Shown here: one piece after another, positions 24,249 to 35,579 of the stretch
How the letters are laid out: the number at the start of each line of letters is the position of its first letter
Numbering within the stretch: position 1 is the stretch's first letter
Assembly: GCA_002104985.1 (NCBI GenBank)
Contig: MCGO01000041.1
Span: 248,001 to 312,000 of the forward strand
Length of the DNA: 64,000 bases
Reading direction: 5' to 3'
Origin: Rhizoclosmatium globosum
Taxonomy: Eukaryota; Chytridiomycota; Chytridiomycetes; Chytridiales; Chytriomycetaceae
Program-made: the position numbers and the translations under genes
Notes under the pieces: model-generated
What the model saw: only the letters and a program-made list of their open reading frames with translations
What the model was told of the DNA's origin: nothing
Database searches by the model: none

Positions 24249-26084
24249 TTATTTAGAAGATTCCCGACATACTGCTTCATGTACAGCCTTGACTCCTTCA
24301 GTAACATATTCCTCCCCAACAACGACACTGACTCCTGCAGCACCGACTCCAAGGCTGCACATTTCAATATGAATCTTGCGTCCAGCCAATGCACCCAACA
24401 GCTTTTGCGTCAGTTCAGTTGGTCCAATCTCTTGAGGCTTGGCGCAAGGACGAGAAGACGAAATAAGTGAAACGATACCCTTATTAGGATGGACATTCAC
24501 TTTCACAGATTTCATGTCCCGCAATTTATCAATTGCAGTTTCTAGATTAGATTTCGGGGACACAGCTGCTGCTGCAATCAAATCTTCAGACGAATCACTT
24601 CGTTTGAAGCCCCGCGTCGATTCATCTCCAACAGCAACAGTCACAGTCTTGTAACTACTACTGCTTTCATAGACGCGAACACCGCATTCATCAAACACGG
24701 AAAACACGTGCCCAAGGATCCTGTGGCTCTCCATCAAGAGCTTGACAGCATCCTGGTTCGTGTCTGTCGCTCCACTGCTTTCCAAGACTCGATCTATCCG
24801 TACAACAACAACTCCGCGTTTGTAAATTACGATATTTTCGGAATCGGTGTTGGTTTCAGAGGGTAAACCTTGGCACTGTGAACCGATTCTCGTCCCCACA
24901 GCTTTGACGACTTCCTCCACGTCAACACAGGTATTTAATTTAGATACGACGTCACCGATACGGGATAGATAGACGCGACTTCCACTGCCACATACAAGCT
25001 CCACGCCGACACTGGATAAACCAACACCTGTACCCCCACTCACACCACACGCTTTAACAGCAGCATGTAAATCTAGTTCGCGTACTTTTCGCGCAAGAGG
25101 AGTGATTCTTGGATCAACCGTGTATATTCCTTTGATGTGAGAGTGGAGGAGGTACAGCACTGCTGGGAGTGACGAGAGGCTTGAGAGTGCCACAGTCACG
25201 AGTGAAGCAAAGAGGGAGGTGTGTTGAGAGTTTGGAAGGTGTGTGTGCAGTGACAGTGGGTGCGGGAGAGGAAACGAGCCTGAGAAGACAGGGATTGTGG
25301 AAGTTTTGAGGTGAGGAGACAGGAGAGTACATAGAGAAGACGTTATTGTATCAAATAACGGAGTGTCAAGAGAAGGTTTCAGCAATGGAGTATGTAGGGA
25401 TTGGGTGGGAATCAGTTTAGCAGGCAAGTCAGACGACTGAAGGAAACAAGTCAGGATATAAGCCGCCATAGAATCCGCAGAACTCGTAAGAGTATCGTAC
25501 GATGAAGGAGACATTTCCCCAATGATCTGTCATCACATCAAAAAAAGTGCAAAGGTGAGATTCAACGGCTTGTTAAAGTTTGAATTCACCTCGATTGCGG
25601 CAAGAAACTCTCTGGCCGATCGCAGCGATTCTGCGACAAAAGCTTCAGCGTCTTCGCCGAGGTTTGGGTCTTTGATTGAACGACGGATCAGTTGGACAAG
25701 GTCCCGCTCAAGTTGCGATACGATTCGAGGGTGGGAACATGACGAAATAAAGGTTGGTTTGTTGTAGTTGGATGCTTTAGTGCGGAGACAGTTGGAGGAT
25801 GCATCGATTAGGCTGGAGAATTGGTTAGTACCTTAGTTGGACTATCTAGCCAACTGATAAGTACCGATGCACTGTCGACTTGTTTCCCGGCGTTTGAATC
25901 GAAGATACAACGATTGCGACCCGCTTGCCACTAACTGTGATGGCTCTAGATGGAACGGTGTAAGATACGGGGCCTGTCAAACTGTGTTGCCTCACCGAGC
26001 CAGTTGCGCAACCTGCTCCAACTGGGCACTTGTTCCCAGCGACTGTCCATCGACTCGGAGAACTGTCCATTCGGCCTGATCCAT
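24249..26084 (-). CDS. Divergent aspartokinase-like protein with altered catalytic motifs
   Basis: Start at 26084 gives MDQAEWTVLRVDGQSLGTS, aligning with the aspartokinase N-terminus 'W-V-x-K-F-G-G-T-S-x-G'. The catalytic KFGGTS reads RVDGQS. Then KRVAIVVSSIQTPGNKST (phosphate-binding strand), FLAAIE with an intron, and IIGEMSPSS (aspartokinase IIGE(I/M)SP block). The substrate loop usually near GRGYTD reads NSQHTS. HIKGIYTVDPRITPLARKV matches the 'DGI(F/Y)T-DPR-VP-A' block. Two ACT-like regions finish the protein (VKVNVHPNKGIVSLIS, and GRKIHIEMCSLG). At least one frame correction is needed near 25990. Genuine aspartokinase would make aspartyl phosphate for Thr/Met synthesis; with these substitutions this may be an inactive, possibly allosteric, paralogue (inference). 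Confidence 0.7.
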
Positions 26085-26174
26085 CTGTGTTCGCTGACTT
26101 TCTTTTTTGGGGTTTTGGGGAAAGGAATGACGTTATCATTGTCCATCTCCATTCTTTTTTTAATCTTATTTGAC

Positions 26175-26789
26175 TTATTCCGTGTCTTCTCCAGTGCCTT
26201 TGAGACCTCTTCTCAATTTATCTTTCACCGATGGAACCAATCCTTGTAGTTCCCACCATGCTACATCTGACATTACTCGAACAGTACGAGCAGTCTTGAC
26301 TCGGTTCTTGAGCAGTATTTGAATATCAGATGATATTTCTTCCTCTGTCCACTCGTTTAATGCCCCAAGCTCTTTCATTATTGTTGGTATGTCCGTGCTG
26401 TCAGGAATCAGGTGTCCTTGGTTACGTGCGAGTAGATCGCGTGTTGAAAGTATTCCAGGTGTCGCTTTAATAGAAGATTCTAATCGTGCAAGAGTATGTG
26501 ATTGGTTTCTATTGTTTCCCTCACAAACTGGATAAGAATGTTGTGAGTACGATATAGAACTTCGTTTACTCAGTGAAGACTTTAATGGTTTTCGTGGCAA
26601 GCTTGATCTACTGCTGTCCACACTGCCGTCGTCGCTATATGAATCAACGTCGTTGAACTTAACGATACTCGTTCTTCGTACGATACTTGCTGGCCCTATT
26701 TGCGTTGTCGAAGTTTGTTGCACAGATTCAGAAGTGATGGTTGTCTCTCTTTGGCTGGATATCGTATCTATGGTACCGGGAGACGACAT
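26175..26789 (-). CDS. Hypothetical Ser/Thr-rich protein, 204 aa
   Basis: Single uninterrupted frame from ATG at 26789. The first 110 residues are Ser/Thr-rich with basic patches (RRTSIVKF, PRKPLKSSLSKRSS), suggesting phosphorylation sites in a disordered region. The last 80 residues are predicted helical (IMKELGALNEWTEEEISSDIQILLKNRV...). The 'EWTEEEI' start and following helices recall a SAM-like bundle, but this is weak. Same strand as the aspartokinase-like gene, 90 bp upstream. No function assigned. Confidence 0.55.
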   Translation of the reverse strand: MSSPGTIDTISSQRETTITSESVQQTSTTQIGPASIVRRTSIVKFNDVDSYSDDGSVDSSRSSLPRKPLKSSLSKRSSISYSQHSYPVCEGNNRNQSHTLARLESSIKATPGILSTRDLLARNQGHLIPDSTDIPTIMKELGALNEWTEEEISSDIQILLKNRVKTARTVRVMSDVAWWELQGLVPSVKDKLRRGLKGTGEDTE

Positions 26790-27840
26790 GATAATGGGAT
26801 CTCGTTAACAATCAAAACGGAAAATTTTCTTATTTGTGGTGTGACTGGTGTCGGTTATATTTGAATACTTTCCATTCTCTATAGCTGTATACACGTTTAA
26901 ATGCCGGTCATACTGACAAGCTCCTTTAAAATTTTTAGTTGAAGCTGGTTCTTATAGTTCACGAAACGAGCACTACTCCAAAAACCCTGGTCCACTCGAT
27001 CCAAATGACCGCTATTGGCGTACTGAATTTGTCTTCTGTGCTGTTGTCATCGTGGATTAAGTAGGCGGGTTGAAGTTTACATCCACCCGGCATTATTGTG
27101 TATAATTCAAAAAATTGAAACAGATGACTCTTTAAGATAGTAAACCTGCTATTCCACACCAAAGACAATATTGCTGATTTCGCTGTTTAGAGAACACAAT
27201 TAATTGGAAAAGTGACCAAGTATGATGTATGCATTTGTTTGGTGATGGAAATTATCCTCAATGGAATGACTGGGCTGAGGTGATTGAGGTAATTGTTGGG
27301 AAAGTTGACTGGGAACTCAAACTTTCCCTCTGTAACCGAAGCACAGGTCAGGTTCTCCGCTCCTTGAACTACGAAGGAACAGTTGTTACGTGGTTGCATG
27401 GTTGAACCGACATAGATTCATCCAACTGTTCCAAAAGTGTGGAGTGTTGACCGTTGCACAGGCAGTTTTGAAGTACTAGTTTGTATATTGGGAGTTTAGA
27501 ATACATGTCGTTGATTCTGATAAACAGTACAACGGTGCGAAAGGAACGGGATTGCTATTCTTGAAGCAGATTCCATCCACAATAGGCTGCGGTTGCGAAT
27601 GATATTCTGAGAAAAGATAAATAAAATGTAAGAGACAAATGTGCGAGTTTCAGATGCTTTCGAATTCTGCCCATCTCGAGATGCAGATTTCAAGGAAACT
27701 GCTCAGAAGTAGGAGCCTATCATGTATGTTTATATTGATATATCTACTAGCTTAACTAACTCTGGCGACGTACTCGTTTCGAAGATTTCAGGCTTCAGAG
27801 TCTCGTGGCGTTTTTTGTTGCAAATTGCCTGTTCTAATTG
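26790..27840. other. About 1 kb without a supported gene
   Basis: Only short, AT-rich open frames without motifs on either strand. A minus-strand stretch around 27400-27190 starts MQPRNNCSFVVQG and has a few Cys and Asn-x-Ser/Thr sites but no clear end or partner exon. Probably the upstream region of copy H plus degenerate sequence. Confidence 0.5.
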
Positions 27841-29865
27841 ATGCCCCGCTCCAACATCAAATCGTGCGAAGAATGCCGACGACATAAGAAGAGGTGCAAT
27901 AAGAACCGTAGCGGCTGCCTCAACTGCAAAGCTAAGGATGTACCGTGTGTTTACTTGTCTCTGCCATCGTACGTTGCCCCCACTGATCTCCGACTTATCT
28001 TCAACTAACATCTACATAAGGGCCGAGCAAGTCAGATTGGGTTCCAGGGACCACCAAGATCCTGGATGTTCTGACCGATAGTTCTATTGCCGAACTTGAC
28101 TCTGATGCAACCTTTGCCGATCCACAAACTAATGCTACCTGGTCGGAAGATCAACAATCTTCTGAGCCTAACTGTTGAATGATTCACTTCAACTCCAAAT
28201 GTATGCAATGGAGGCATCGCTGCTCAACCAAGAAGAGTCAAACTGGGAGATCCAAGATCCGATCTCATTCCAACCATGAAGGATTGGCATCTCTGTTATC
28301 GCTATTTGACAAAAGGAGGGAGTCTACCTTATCTCAATCTGTTAGTCATGACGCCGAAGCGTTCATGCTCAATTTCTTTTCATTACCACCTGTTTATCGG
28401 TAGGTTGATGTATACCAAAATTATGTATATTCTAACCATCAAACAAGCTCATTAAATGCGCCATGTGCGCCCAAGTGTTCCTTTTAAAGGAGCAGGCTTT
28501 GTCATATTACAAGCGAGCCCGAAAGGCTTTCCTAAAAATTGGGTTTTCCCCAACAATTGAGGACTTCCATTCGTCAACGTATGTCGCACATTTCGCTTAC
28601 AGTTGAGTTTCTTAATTATATTTCTGTAATTTTAAATTCAAGAATATTTAGTCAGTGGCCAGCCAGTAATTGGGTTACAGTTTCTCAGAGCGGAATTTCG
28701 ATGATGAAGAAACTAAAGCTCAACATCGATCCCGATGATTCTCCTGGCTATTTCATTTGAATCTCACTCCAAGACAAAAGGAAGATCGGCGACGAGCTTT
28801 CTGGATTTGGTACTCGATATTCACGCTTTACCAAATCGTGTGCAGTAACGACAGTTCCTTCTTGACGAAGAAATCAACTGGAGTACAATGAAAGCACCGT
28901 CTCAAGTGTACGATCCGTACCCCATTTTCAGTCCCATTCCGACAAGGCCATCTGAGTGTCGAACAACAGAACTGATAGTCCAAATCAAAAAATGGCGTGC
29001 AGTTCCTCCAAGCAGTATTTTCGAACTGGCAACAGATCTTCGAACAACAGAATACTCACGGAAATTGGCCTGGATTCGAGCCTCCGCTCCTGTCGAAGTT
29101 GTATTAGACACCAAGCAACTTGACGTTATTGATAGAGAAGAAGAAACCTTGCTTGTTGACAAAATCATCACATCAGGAGACGATAGAGTTGTCGCCATGA
29201 ATATGGCCTTCGAAACAGCACAATCCACAATCCATAGACCCATCTTATTCGTTTCAAGCTTACGATCATATCACCCACTGCTACTCAGCAAAGAACACGC
29301 GAAATAATCACAATCTCACTCACAAAATGTTTAACTGCAGCAATTCGAATTGCAACCTATCCGACCTCTACAAATCACTTCGAAAATGGAACCTTGCATT
29401 ATCCGCCATGAATTACGCAATCGAAAGCTACGTTGAATGTTTCATGGTGATTTGGTACGTGTTGTGTAAAATGGATCCGGCGTGGTGGGAATTCACTGAT
29501 GTCCGCATCAACGATTTTTTGTGTTGAGAGGGAGGTTGGAAGGTATGGCGCAGACTGTAGCGGCTTTGGAAAGTGGACCGGCTGGCGGTGGATACTTTAC
29601 ACCGATTCTGACGTGTATGAAGGCTATGTTGAGGGAGATTGATCATGTTCATGAGTTTGGAAGAGGTTGGAGCTCAGATAATATGAATGATATTGAACTT
29701 GGGATGCGAACAGTGTCGCTAGGTGGGGTGGATGATATTCAAGCTTCACAAACGAATGAGCCGTACGTTTTGTTGGGGCTTCTTGGTTTTGAGGTGGCTG
29801 GGGGCATTCGATTCAAGGGACGAATGGAGGAGAGTTGGAGGCTGTTTTGGAAGTTAAATGCATAG
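27841..29865 (+). pseudogene. Fungal regulator family, copy H (one zinc cluster, heavily broken)
   Basis: Starts with a well-formed Zn2Cys6 cluster (CEEC-x6-C-x6-CLNC-x6-C, residues 9-36) in exon 1. Homology to copy J then continues through all family exons: ASLLNQEESNWEIQDP, LIPTMKDWHLCYRYLT, ALSYYKRARKAF, NIDPDDS, MDPAWWEF, and the tail GGIRFKGRMEESWRLFWKLNA. The frame changes at least six times (near 28175, 28258, 28695, 28745, 28865, 29305 and 29520). Even allowing for assembly indels this density exceeds its neighbours, so the copy is probably decaying. Copy J is the intact homologue. Confidence 0.65.
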
Positions 29866-30007
29866 ATAAATGACTGTCGGACTTTTGTATCTGGGTTCAG
29901 GAATTTGCTTTTATCAGTTGTCAACGATAAAAACGTGTTTAGTTGGGGAGATTTGGATCGGCAGGGATTGATTTCAAGTCCGCTTGAAGAGCACAAGAAA
30001 TTGAGGC

Positions 30008-32118
30008 ATGTCGGCTCATCTCATCAGTGCTTCTGGTATCTTGCGAAGAATGCCGAAAGAACAAGAAGGGATGCAACAAAGATCCAGAGGGCTGCCTTAG
30101 TTGTAAGGCAAGAAAGTAACCTGTGTTTACCTTAATTCCGCTTCGCAGTCAGCCAAGTAGCCTCATTCTCCGTTCTTTACCCTTACTTATTGTTCATTGA
30201 AGACTGGTCCAGGGATTCGACTGCACTCTCTGGCAGTGCTGAACATACTACGTTAGTCCGTATTGTCCCGCCTGCAACACAATCACAAGCTGTCATTCCT
30301 GATCGCAATCTACTGCAACGCAACGCAAATTCGTCATCTTCAGCGGCGATTCTATCCCGAACGTCACTGTCAACGTCGCCGGTTGACTTGACTATATCTG
30401 CCACTCCTCGTCTTGCTCCTCTCCATTGCTACTTACAAGCATTAGAAACTCCTTTCATGCTAACAGAGGATACCGATCTGATGGATACCAGAACAAGTTC
30501 GACGGTATCATCAGAAATGGAGGATTTAGATCTTATGCCAACGATGGAAGATCTACACCTTTGCTATCGGTTTGCAACGAAAAACGGACAACGGTCTTTG
30601 CTTCTTGCCACTCAATTTGATGCAGAGGCCTTTCAGCGGAATTTCTTTCACCTATCACCTGTATATAGGTTTGCAGTTTGGAATTCCCTTCGAAAGAGCT
30701 AACTTTCTGGTTCAAGACTGACACGATGTGCAATGGCAGCGTATTACTACTCTTCAGACGAGGAAGCCAATGTATATTACCAAAGAGCCCGAAAAGCCTT
30801 TGCAAAGTATGGCGGAATTCCATCTGTCGAAACTGTTCGCGCTTGCTCGCTCCTCAACACATTTGCGCTCAGTATGTTGTCTAATTTTCGTTCTTATCGC
30901 TAATTAAACGCATTCAAAAGATCGTGGACAACCTGTAATTGGTTTACAGTTCTTAAAAGTGGCTGTCTCAATGATTCACGAACTTCAACTGCATATTGAT
31001 CCAGATGACTCTCCATGGCTAAATCAGCTCACCTTGACGCCGCGAGAAAAAGAAGACCGACGACGAGCGTTTTGGGAGGTGTATTATCATTACATCTGGC
31101 ACCAAGCCCTCTGCAATGATTTCGACACTATCCATGTGGAGATAACGTGCAATCAAATGAAGTCTCCGAGTCAAGTGTTTGATCCGCATCCGGTGTTTTT
31201 TCCTTTGCCTGTACGAAAAGCCGAATGCCAAATCTTGAGTCTCATAGTCAACATCAAACACTTGTTTTCGATTCCACCGCATCTGGCGATAGAGCTGTTA
31301 GTATCTGTCAGAGTTGAGGGGCTAAGAAACGCGCTGAATGAAATTCATTCTGATTCCCGACGAGTTGCTGTTCCATGCACGATATTCAGAAGTACTAATC
31401 CCGGAAGAAGAGCGATTGTTTGTCATGAAAACTGATGAGGCGGACGATAGACTTATTGCGTTGAACATGCTTCGTTTGGTGTCAATCTCATCCTCCATCG
31501 CCCAATTATGTTTCTTTCAAGCCTATCCTCCCATCACCCACTACTATTATCTCAAACTCATCAACAAAGAGTCTCGCAGGCAATCAGCCAGTGTCTAGAT
31601 TCAGCTCTCCGAATATGCAGTCTCTTTTCCTTTGGTTGTAAAATGAGTGGCTCAAATTACTCCTTGAAAAGCTCAACCGAGAGCTTTTTTGAAGCCATGG
31701 TTGTATTTGGTTTGTACTATGCCGCATGGATCCAGCGTGGTGGAATTTCACCTCTGTTCGTATCATGGATACTGAGAGGTTGTATCCAACTTTACTTGAC
31801 ATGGCTCAATTTATGCGAGGAATGGAAGCACGTGAAGGAGATTCAGGCTACACATCACCTTTTGTGAAGGCTGTGATTGAAATGTTGGGAGAAATCGAGC
31901 GGGTGCGCATTTATGGGTGGAAGAAATGGAAGGAATCAGATATGCAGAATATGGAGCTCGCGATGCAGGTTATGTCAATTGGGAACAGTTTGGATGATTC
32001 GTATGATATTGTTGAGCCGTACACGTTCTTGGGACTGCTTGGGTTTGAGCTGGGCGGTATTCGTTGGAAAGGACGGAAGGAAGAGAGCTGGCGATTATTT
32101 TGGAAGATGTGTGCATAG
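30008..32118 (+). pseudogene. Fungal regulator family, copy I (zinc cluster and regulatory exon frame-broken)
   Basis: A Zn2Cys6 cluster (CEEC RKNKKG C NKDPEG C LSC) lies at about 30051-30120, but it is out of frame with the nearest ATG (30008) and loses frame again before its last cysteine at about 30110. Exon 2 is open and carries MEDLDLMPTMEDLHLCYRF; exon 3 has YYQRARKAF; exon 4 begins GQPVIGLQFLKVA. Frame changes follow near 31345, 31495 and 31710, after which the tail GGIRWKGRKEESWRLFWKMCA is intact. Five or so defects suggest decay, though draft-sequence error cannot be excluded. Related to K (shared LYIDPDDSPWL and CND..I.IE.(S/T)C blocks). Confidence 0.65.
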
Positions 32119-32234
32119 AGTATAATAGATATGATTATATGGATATTAAGAAGACAAGGGACTTCCAAAAAGCAACACCTCCCCCTTCAACTGCTCCCGA
32201 TGTCAGACTATAACAAATACAAACAACCAACGTT

Positions 32235-32300
32235 GGGGGAATACAATGGAAGGGAAAGTCAGAGGAGAGTTGCAGGTTATTTTGGAAGCTAAATTCCTGA
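32235..32300 (+). pseudogene. Orphan C-terminal remnant of the regulator family
   Basis: Sixty-six bases translate to GGIQWKGKSEESCRLFWKLNS followed by TGA, the last residues of the family, with no recognisable upstream part. It lies between copy I and the convergent Gtr2 gene, so it is a leftover of an additional 3' end. Confidence 0.8.
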
Positions 32301-32336
32301 TTCACGATGTCGGAAACGATTTATTATAAACATATC

Positions 32337-33712
32337 TCACTTGAAAGAAAGAGTGCTTCCTTCTCCACGGCGAACAGTGAATACATCATTCACTGCAGTC
32401 CGGAATACACTAAAGTTGAAGTCAATCAGGCCACATTTTTCGTAGTTTTCTTCTCGGAGGAGGCAGACAAGACTCAGTTTTCTTGGTGGATACGATTTTA
32501 GAATTGCCTACATTAAAGACAATGAGATGGTACTCACTGATTCACGCCTCGCATATACAACACCATTCCGTTGTTTAAACGAATAACACTTCCAACTTCA
32601 TCCTCTGCCTGTGCCTCTGGTGTAACTGAAGGACTTACTGGAGATCCACTTGCTCCATAGACAGCACCGACATCCATCACAACGTCCATCATATCAGCAC
32701 AGATTTCTAGTGTATATTATAAGTCAGAAAAGAGGTCCGCTTTGTTGAGCTCCTGCTTGATTCCAAGAGACTCACCATAACTCTGAACATCAACAGGAGA
32801 GGAATCAGTCGCCACATAGACCTTCGTCCCCGTATCAAACAAGAAGCCTTCTCAATCCCAGAATTAGAGCACATGATATTCAACAAATTCTCTAGCGTAG
32901 GCAAAAACCCATCTTCTCCAAGAATCCGTTGAATAATCTTTGAAAACGCCTCGAAAATGGAGTGGTCGTAGATGGACGTCAAATGAAAGCCGAGATGGAC
33001 GTCTTGGAGACCAGCCTCTGTGAGGTCGTCACGGATACGCATGTGGATGTCACGCTGAGTTTCAATTTTGTGGTCATCTGAGAGACCGTCGATTTTGTGA
33101 ACGAGTACTTCAAAGAGCATGTCTTTTTTGACCTGTTTTTGTGTAGTTTTGAGGATGTTAGTTGGGATGTTGCTGGTTGGTGGTGTGGGATCTCTCCAGC
33201 AGTCGTCCTTCATCACACACCATACGCCATATGCATAAACTATTCAGAAAATATAAATCACCTTATATGCCGTGTTTACCGTCAAGAACAGCTGCTTGAG
33301 GGCCACCATGTAGTCGTCCTGTGCATCCATCACGTACACCACACAGCAGCAGTTTTCAAAGACCGAATTCGGATCCGTGTTCGTGTCGTAAAAGTCCGGG
33401 CATCCAGGATAGTCCCAGATTGCAAAGTCGAGGAATTGGCTGTGGATGTGTTCATTTAGCTGCTGGAGACTACCAAGTGGGTGGCAGTCTCACTTTATGG
33501 ATCCAATTGTCGAAGTTGATTGCGCCGTTGAATTCGAAGAAGAAGTTGTCGTGGCAAAGAGCGTCTCGGTTGGGGCGATGTGTCGGAACACACCGAGTGG
33601 ATGGCTGACTTCCAGCCCTGTTCTTCGTTGATATCTGGATGAATGTTCCATGGGCTGTCTACCTGCGGGCTCCCATAAGCACGATTCGTCGGTCTTTGGT
33701 GGGTGTGGGCAT
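32337..33712 (-). CDS. GTR2: Rag-family GTPase, Gtr2/RagC type
   Basis: RagC/Gtr2 forms a heterodimer with RagA/Gtr1 on the vacuole/lysosome and recruits TORC1 in response to amino acids. ATG at 33712 gives [10 protein letters not shown], then an intron, then the P-loop (G-A-R-R-A-G-K-S after frame correction) and [12 protein letters not shown]. Switch II is WDYPGC, then [11 protein letters not shown]. The most diagnostic block is [22 protein letters not shown], followed by [24 protein letters not shown] and [13 protein letters not shown]. The roadblock-like C-terminus ([20 protein letters not shown]) ends at the TGA 32339-32337. At least five introns. Two to three indels are needed, two around the P-loop near 33600. 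Convergent with copy I. Confidence 0.85.
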
Positions 33713-33891
33713 CTCTCCTTTCAACAACAAACTAATGACAAACTAATGGATGAATACAGAGTAACTTTCGTGATTATCTTTAAGGAAGATATTACACTGC
33801 TCAAGTGTAATAAGGGAACAGATTTATCCCACAGAATGATGCAGATATCGCCTGATCCTGAATTATTAAACTCTTCAAATTGACACTGGAA

Positions 33892-35114
33892 ATGCTCAAA
33901 CGACCCTTGGAGACCAGGAAGCTTCAGAGTCCACCAAACGAGGCAAATTGAGTCAAATCAATTCGGCCTCAGCTTCTGCTCCAGCAAAAGTAATCTTTTT
34001 GGAGAACACGCAGTTGTTTACCCTGGCAAGAGGGCTCTTGCCTGTGCAGTGGGGCTCTACACAACCACAACCGTTTCACCACTGCCAAATGCGGGATCAA
34101 TTAGTATTACTCTGCCTGAAGTTGGGATCAAGGAGCCATTGCTGATTGATACAATTCAACTGAAGAACCTGTCAACCTCAAGGGATCCAAAGGCCCTCTC
34201 AACGGATGCATCCCTTATTGAAGCCTTGATCGAATACTCTCGAACAATATTCCGCATTGGCAAAGAGAGCTATCCAGTCTCTTCTTGTCCTTTACATTGG
34301 CATTTGTGGACCTGACCATCCCTCCATTGCCATCAAAGCACATTCCGAGATCCCAACTGGTTCTGGTCTTGGATCCTCAGCTTCGTTTTGTGTTTCGCTT
34401 GCTGCAGCATTGCTTCTTTCCGTTGGTGATATTGCAGAGAAAGGAAGGGACGCCAAAGATTTGCAGCTCGTTAATGAATGGGCGTTATGTGGAGAAACTG
34501 TGTTGCATGGGTGGTTTCGGGCGTTGACAACACCGTGGTGACATATGGAGGAGCCAACGTTTTCGTGAAGGGACAGAAACTGAGACCTGTCGAAGGGTAG
34601 TAATATCTGCCTCATACTATACATCCAACTAACGAAATTCTCTAGATTCCCTTCCCTTCGCACACTCCTCACAAACACCCGCGTCGAAAAGGACACAAAG
34701 AAACAGGTTGGAATCGTCACATCTCGCATGACCCACTTCCCTTCAGTCACAACCCCTCTCATCAACTCTATCGACGAAATTGTTGGTACAGTGTGTGACT
34801 CACTCGCGAAATCCAACACGAATGCTGAAATCTGTGAGACGTTGAACCCCTTGATTCAAATGAACCATGGGATTCTGGTTGCTCTTGGCGTATCTCACCC
34901 TGCCTTGGAAAAAGTCGTGAATATTGCGGCGGGGAAAGGGTTGATGACAAAGTTGACGGGTGCTGGTGGTGGGGGATGTTGTGTCACGCTTTTGCCTGAC
35001 GTCTACGAAGGTGTGGATGAAATCAAGAAGGAGTTGGAGGTGGATTGTGGGTTTGAATGTTTAGAAGCTAAAGTTGGTTGCGACGGTGTGAGGTGGTGGG
35101 TGACGAAGCCTTAA
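33892..35114 (+). CDS. ERG12: Mevalonate kinase (ergosterol/isoprenoid pathway)
   Basis: GHMP kinase that phosphorylates mevalonate to 5-phosphomevalonate in the cytosol or peroxisome. Visible motifs: SAPAKVIF then GEHAVVYPGKRALA (motif 1), the ATP loop PTGSGLGSSASF (motif 2), GETVLHG then VSGVDNTV, and KLTGAGGGGCC (motif 3). One intron at 34597-34645. The overall length of about 390 residues fits the family. Frame corrections are needed at the T-run near 33995-34000, at about 34258 and at about 34511. The start is uncertain: the ATG at 33892 is the nearest one but is itself off frame with the SAPAK block. Divergent from the Gtr2 gene with about 180 bp between them. Confidence 0.85.
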
Positions 35115-35339
35115 AAATGGTATGCATGAATAAATAGATATGGCTGAGTTTATTCCCGACGGAGAGCGCAACGAACAGCTCTAATCAATCAAAATCCAAA
35201 TTTCAAAAAACACAGCCACAAGCGCGACCGTCGAATCAAACACAATTTACAATGAAAGACGAATGGAGCGTAAACAATGAAGATGAAGTCTATGGAACCT
35301 CAATGTAAGGCTAGTTTGAAAGTGGCTATCTCATCTAAT

Positions 35340-35382
35340 GACGGTGTGAGAAGAGTTTGAGGTTGTTTTGAAAGTTAAATAC
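35340..35382 (+). pseudogene. Short degenerate 3' remnant of the regulator family
   Basis: About 40 bases (around GTGAGAAGAGTTTGAGG and TTGTTTTGAAAGTTAAAT) match the 'SEESWRLFWKLN' 3' end of the family at roughly 85%, with stops inside. It lies in the 465-bp interval between mevalonate kinase and copy B that otherwise shows no gene. Confidence 0.5.
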
Positions 35383-35579
35383 TTGTAGTATTTAATACAT
35401 TATGGTCTTTAACCATGTAATTAAAATCAATGAATTGAATTGAGTCAGGTTGAAACAGGTTAAAACTACTTCACGTCTATGATTCCTATGAAGATATTGC
35501 TGATATTTTTAAAGTTTGGAGATATTAAAGGATTTGGGGAACCTCACAAATTGGCTCCGACAACTTGATCGCAACCGCT

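Noticed and set aside
26944..27400. Two adjacent minus-strand frames as a small secreted protein
   Set aside because: No signal peptide, no consistent splice sites joining them, and no similarity to other genes here.
28902..29243. Long minus-strand open frame opposite copy H
   Set aside because: It mirrors the coding exon of H; the plus-strand reading aligns with copy J.
32307..32501. Plus-strand frame starting [15 protein letters not shown], first considered a small gene
   Set aside because: It is antisense to the last exon of the Gtr2/RagC gene, whose minus-strand translation ([20 protein letters not shown]) matches the family.
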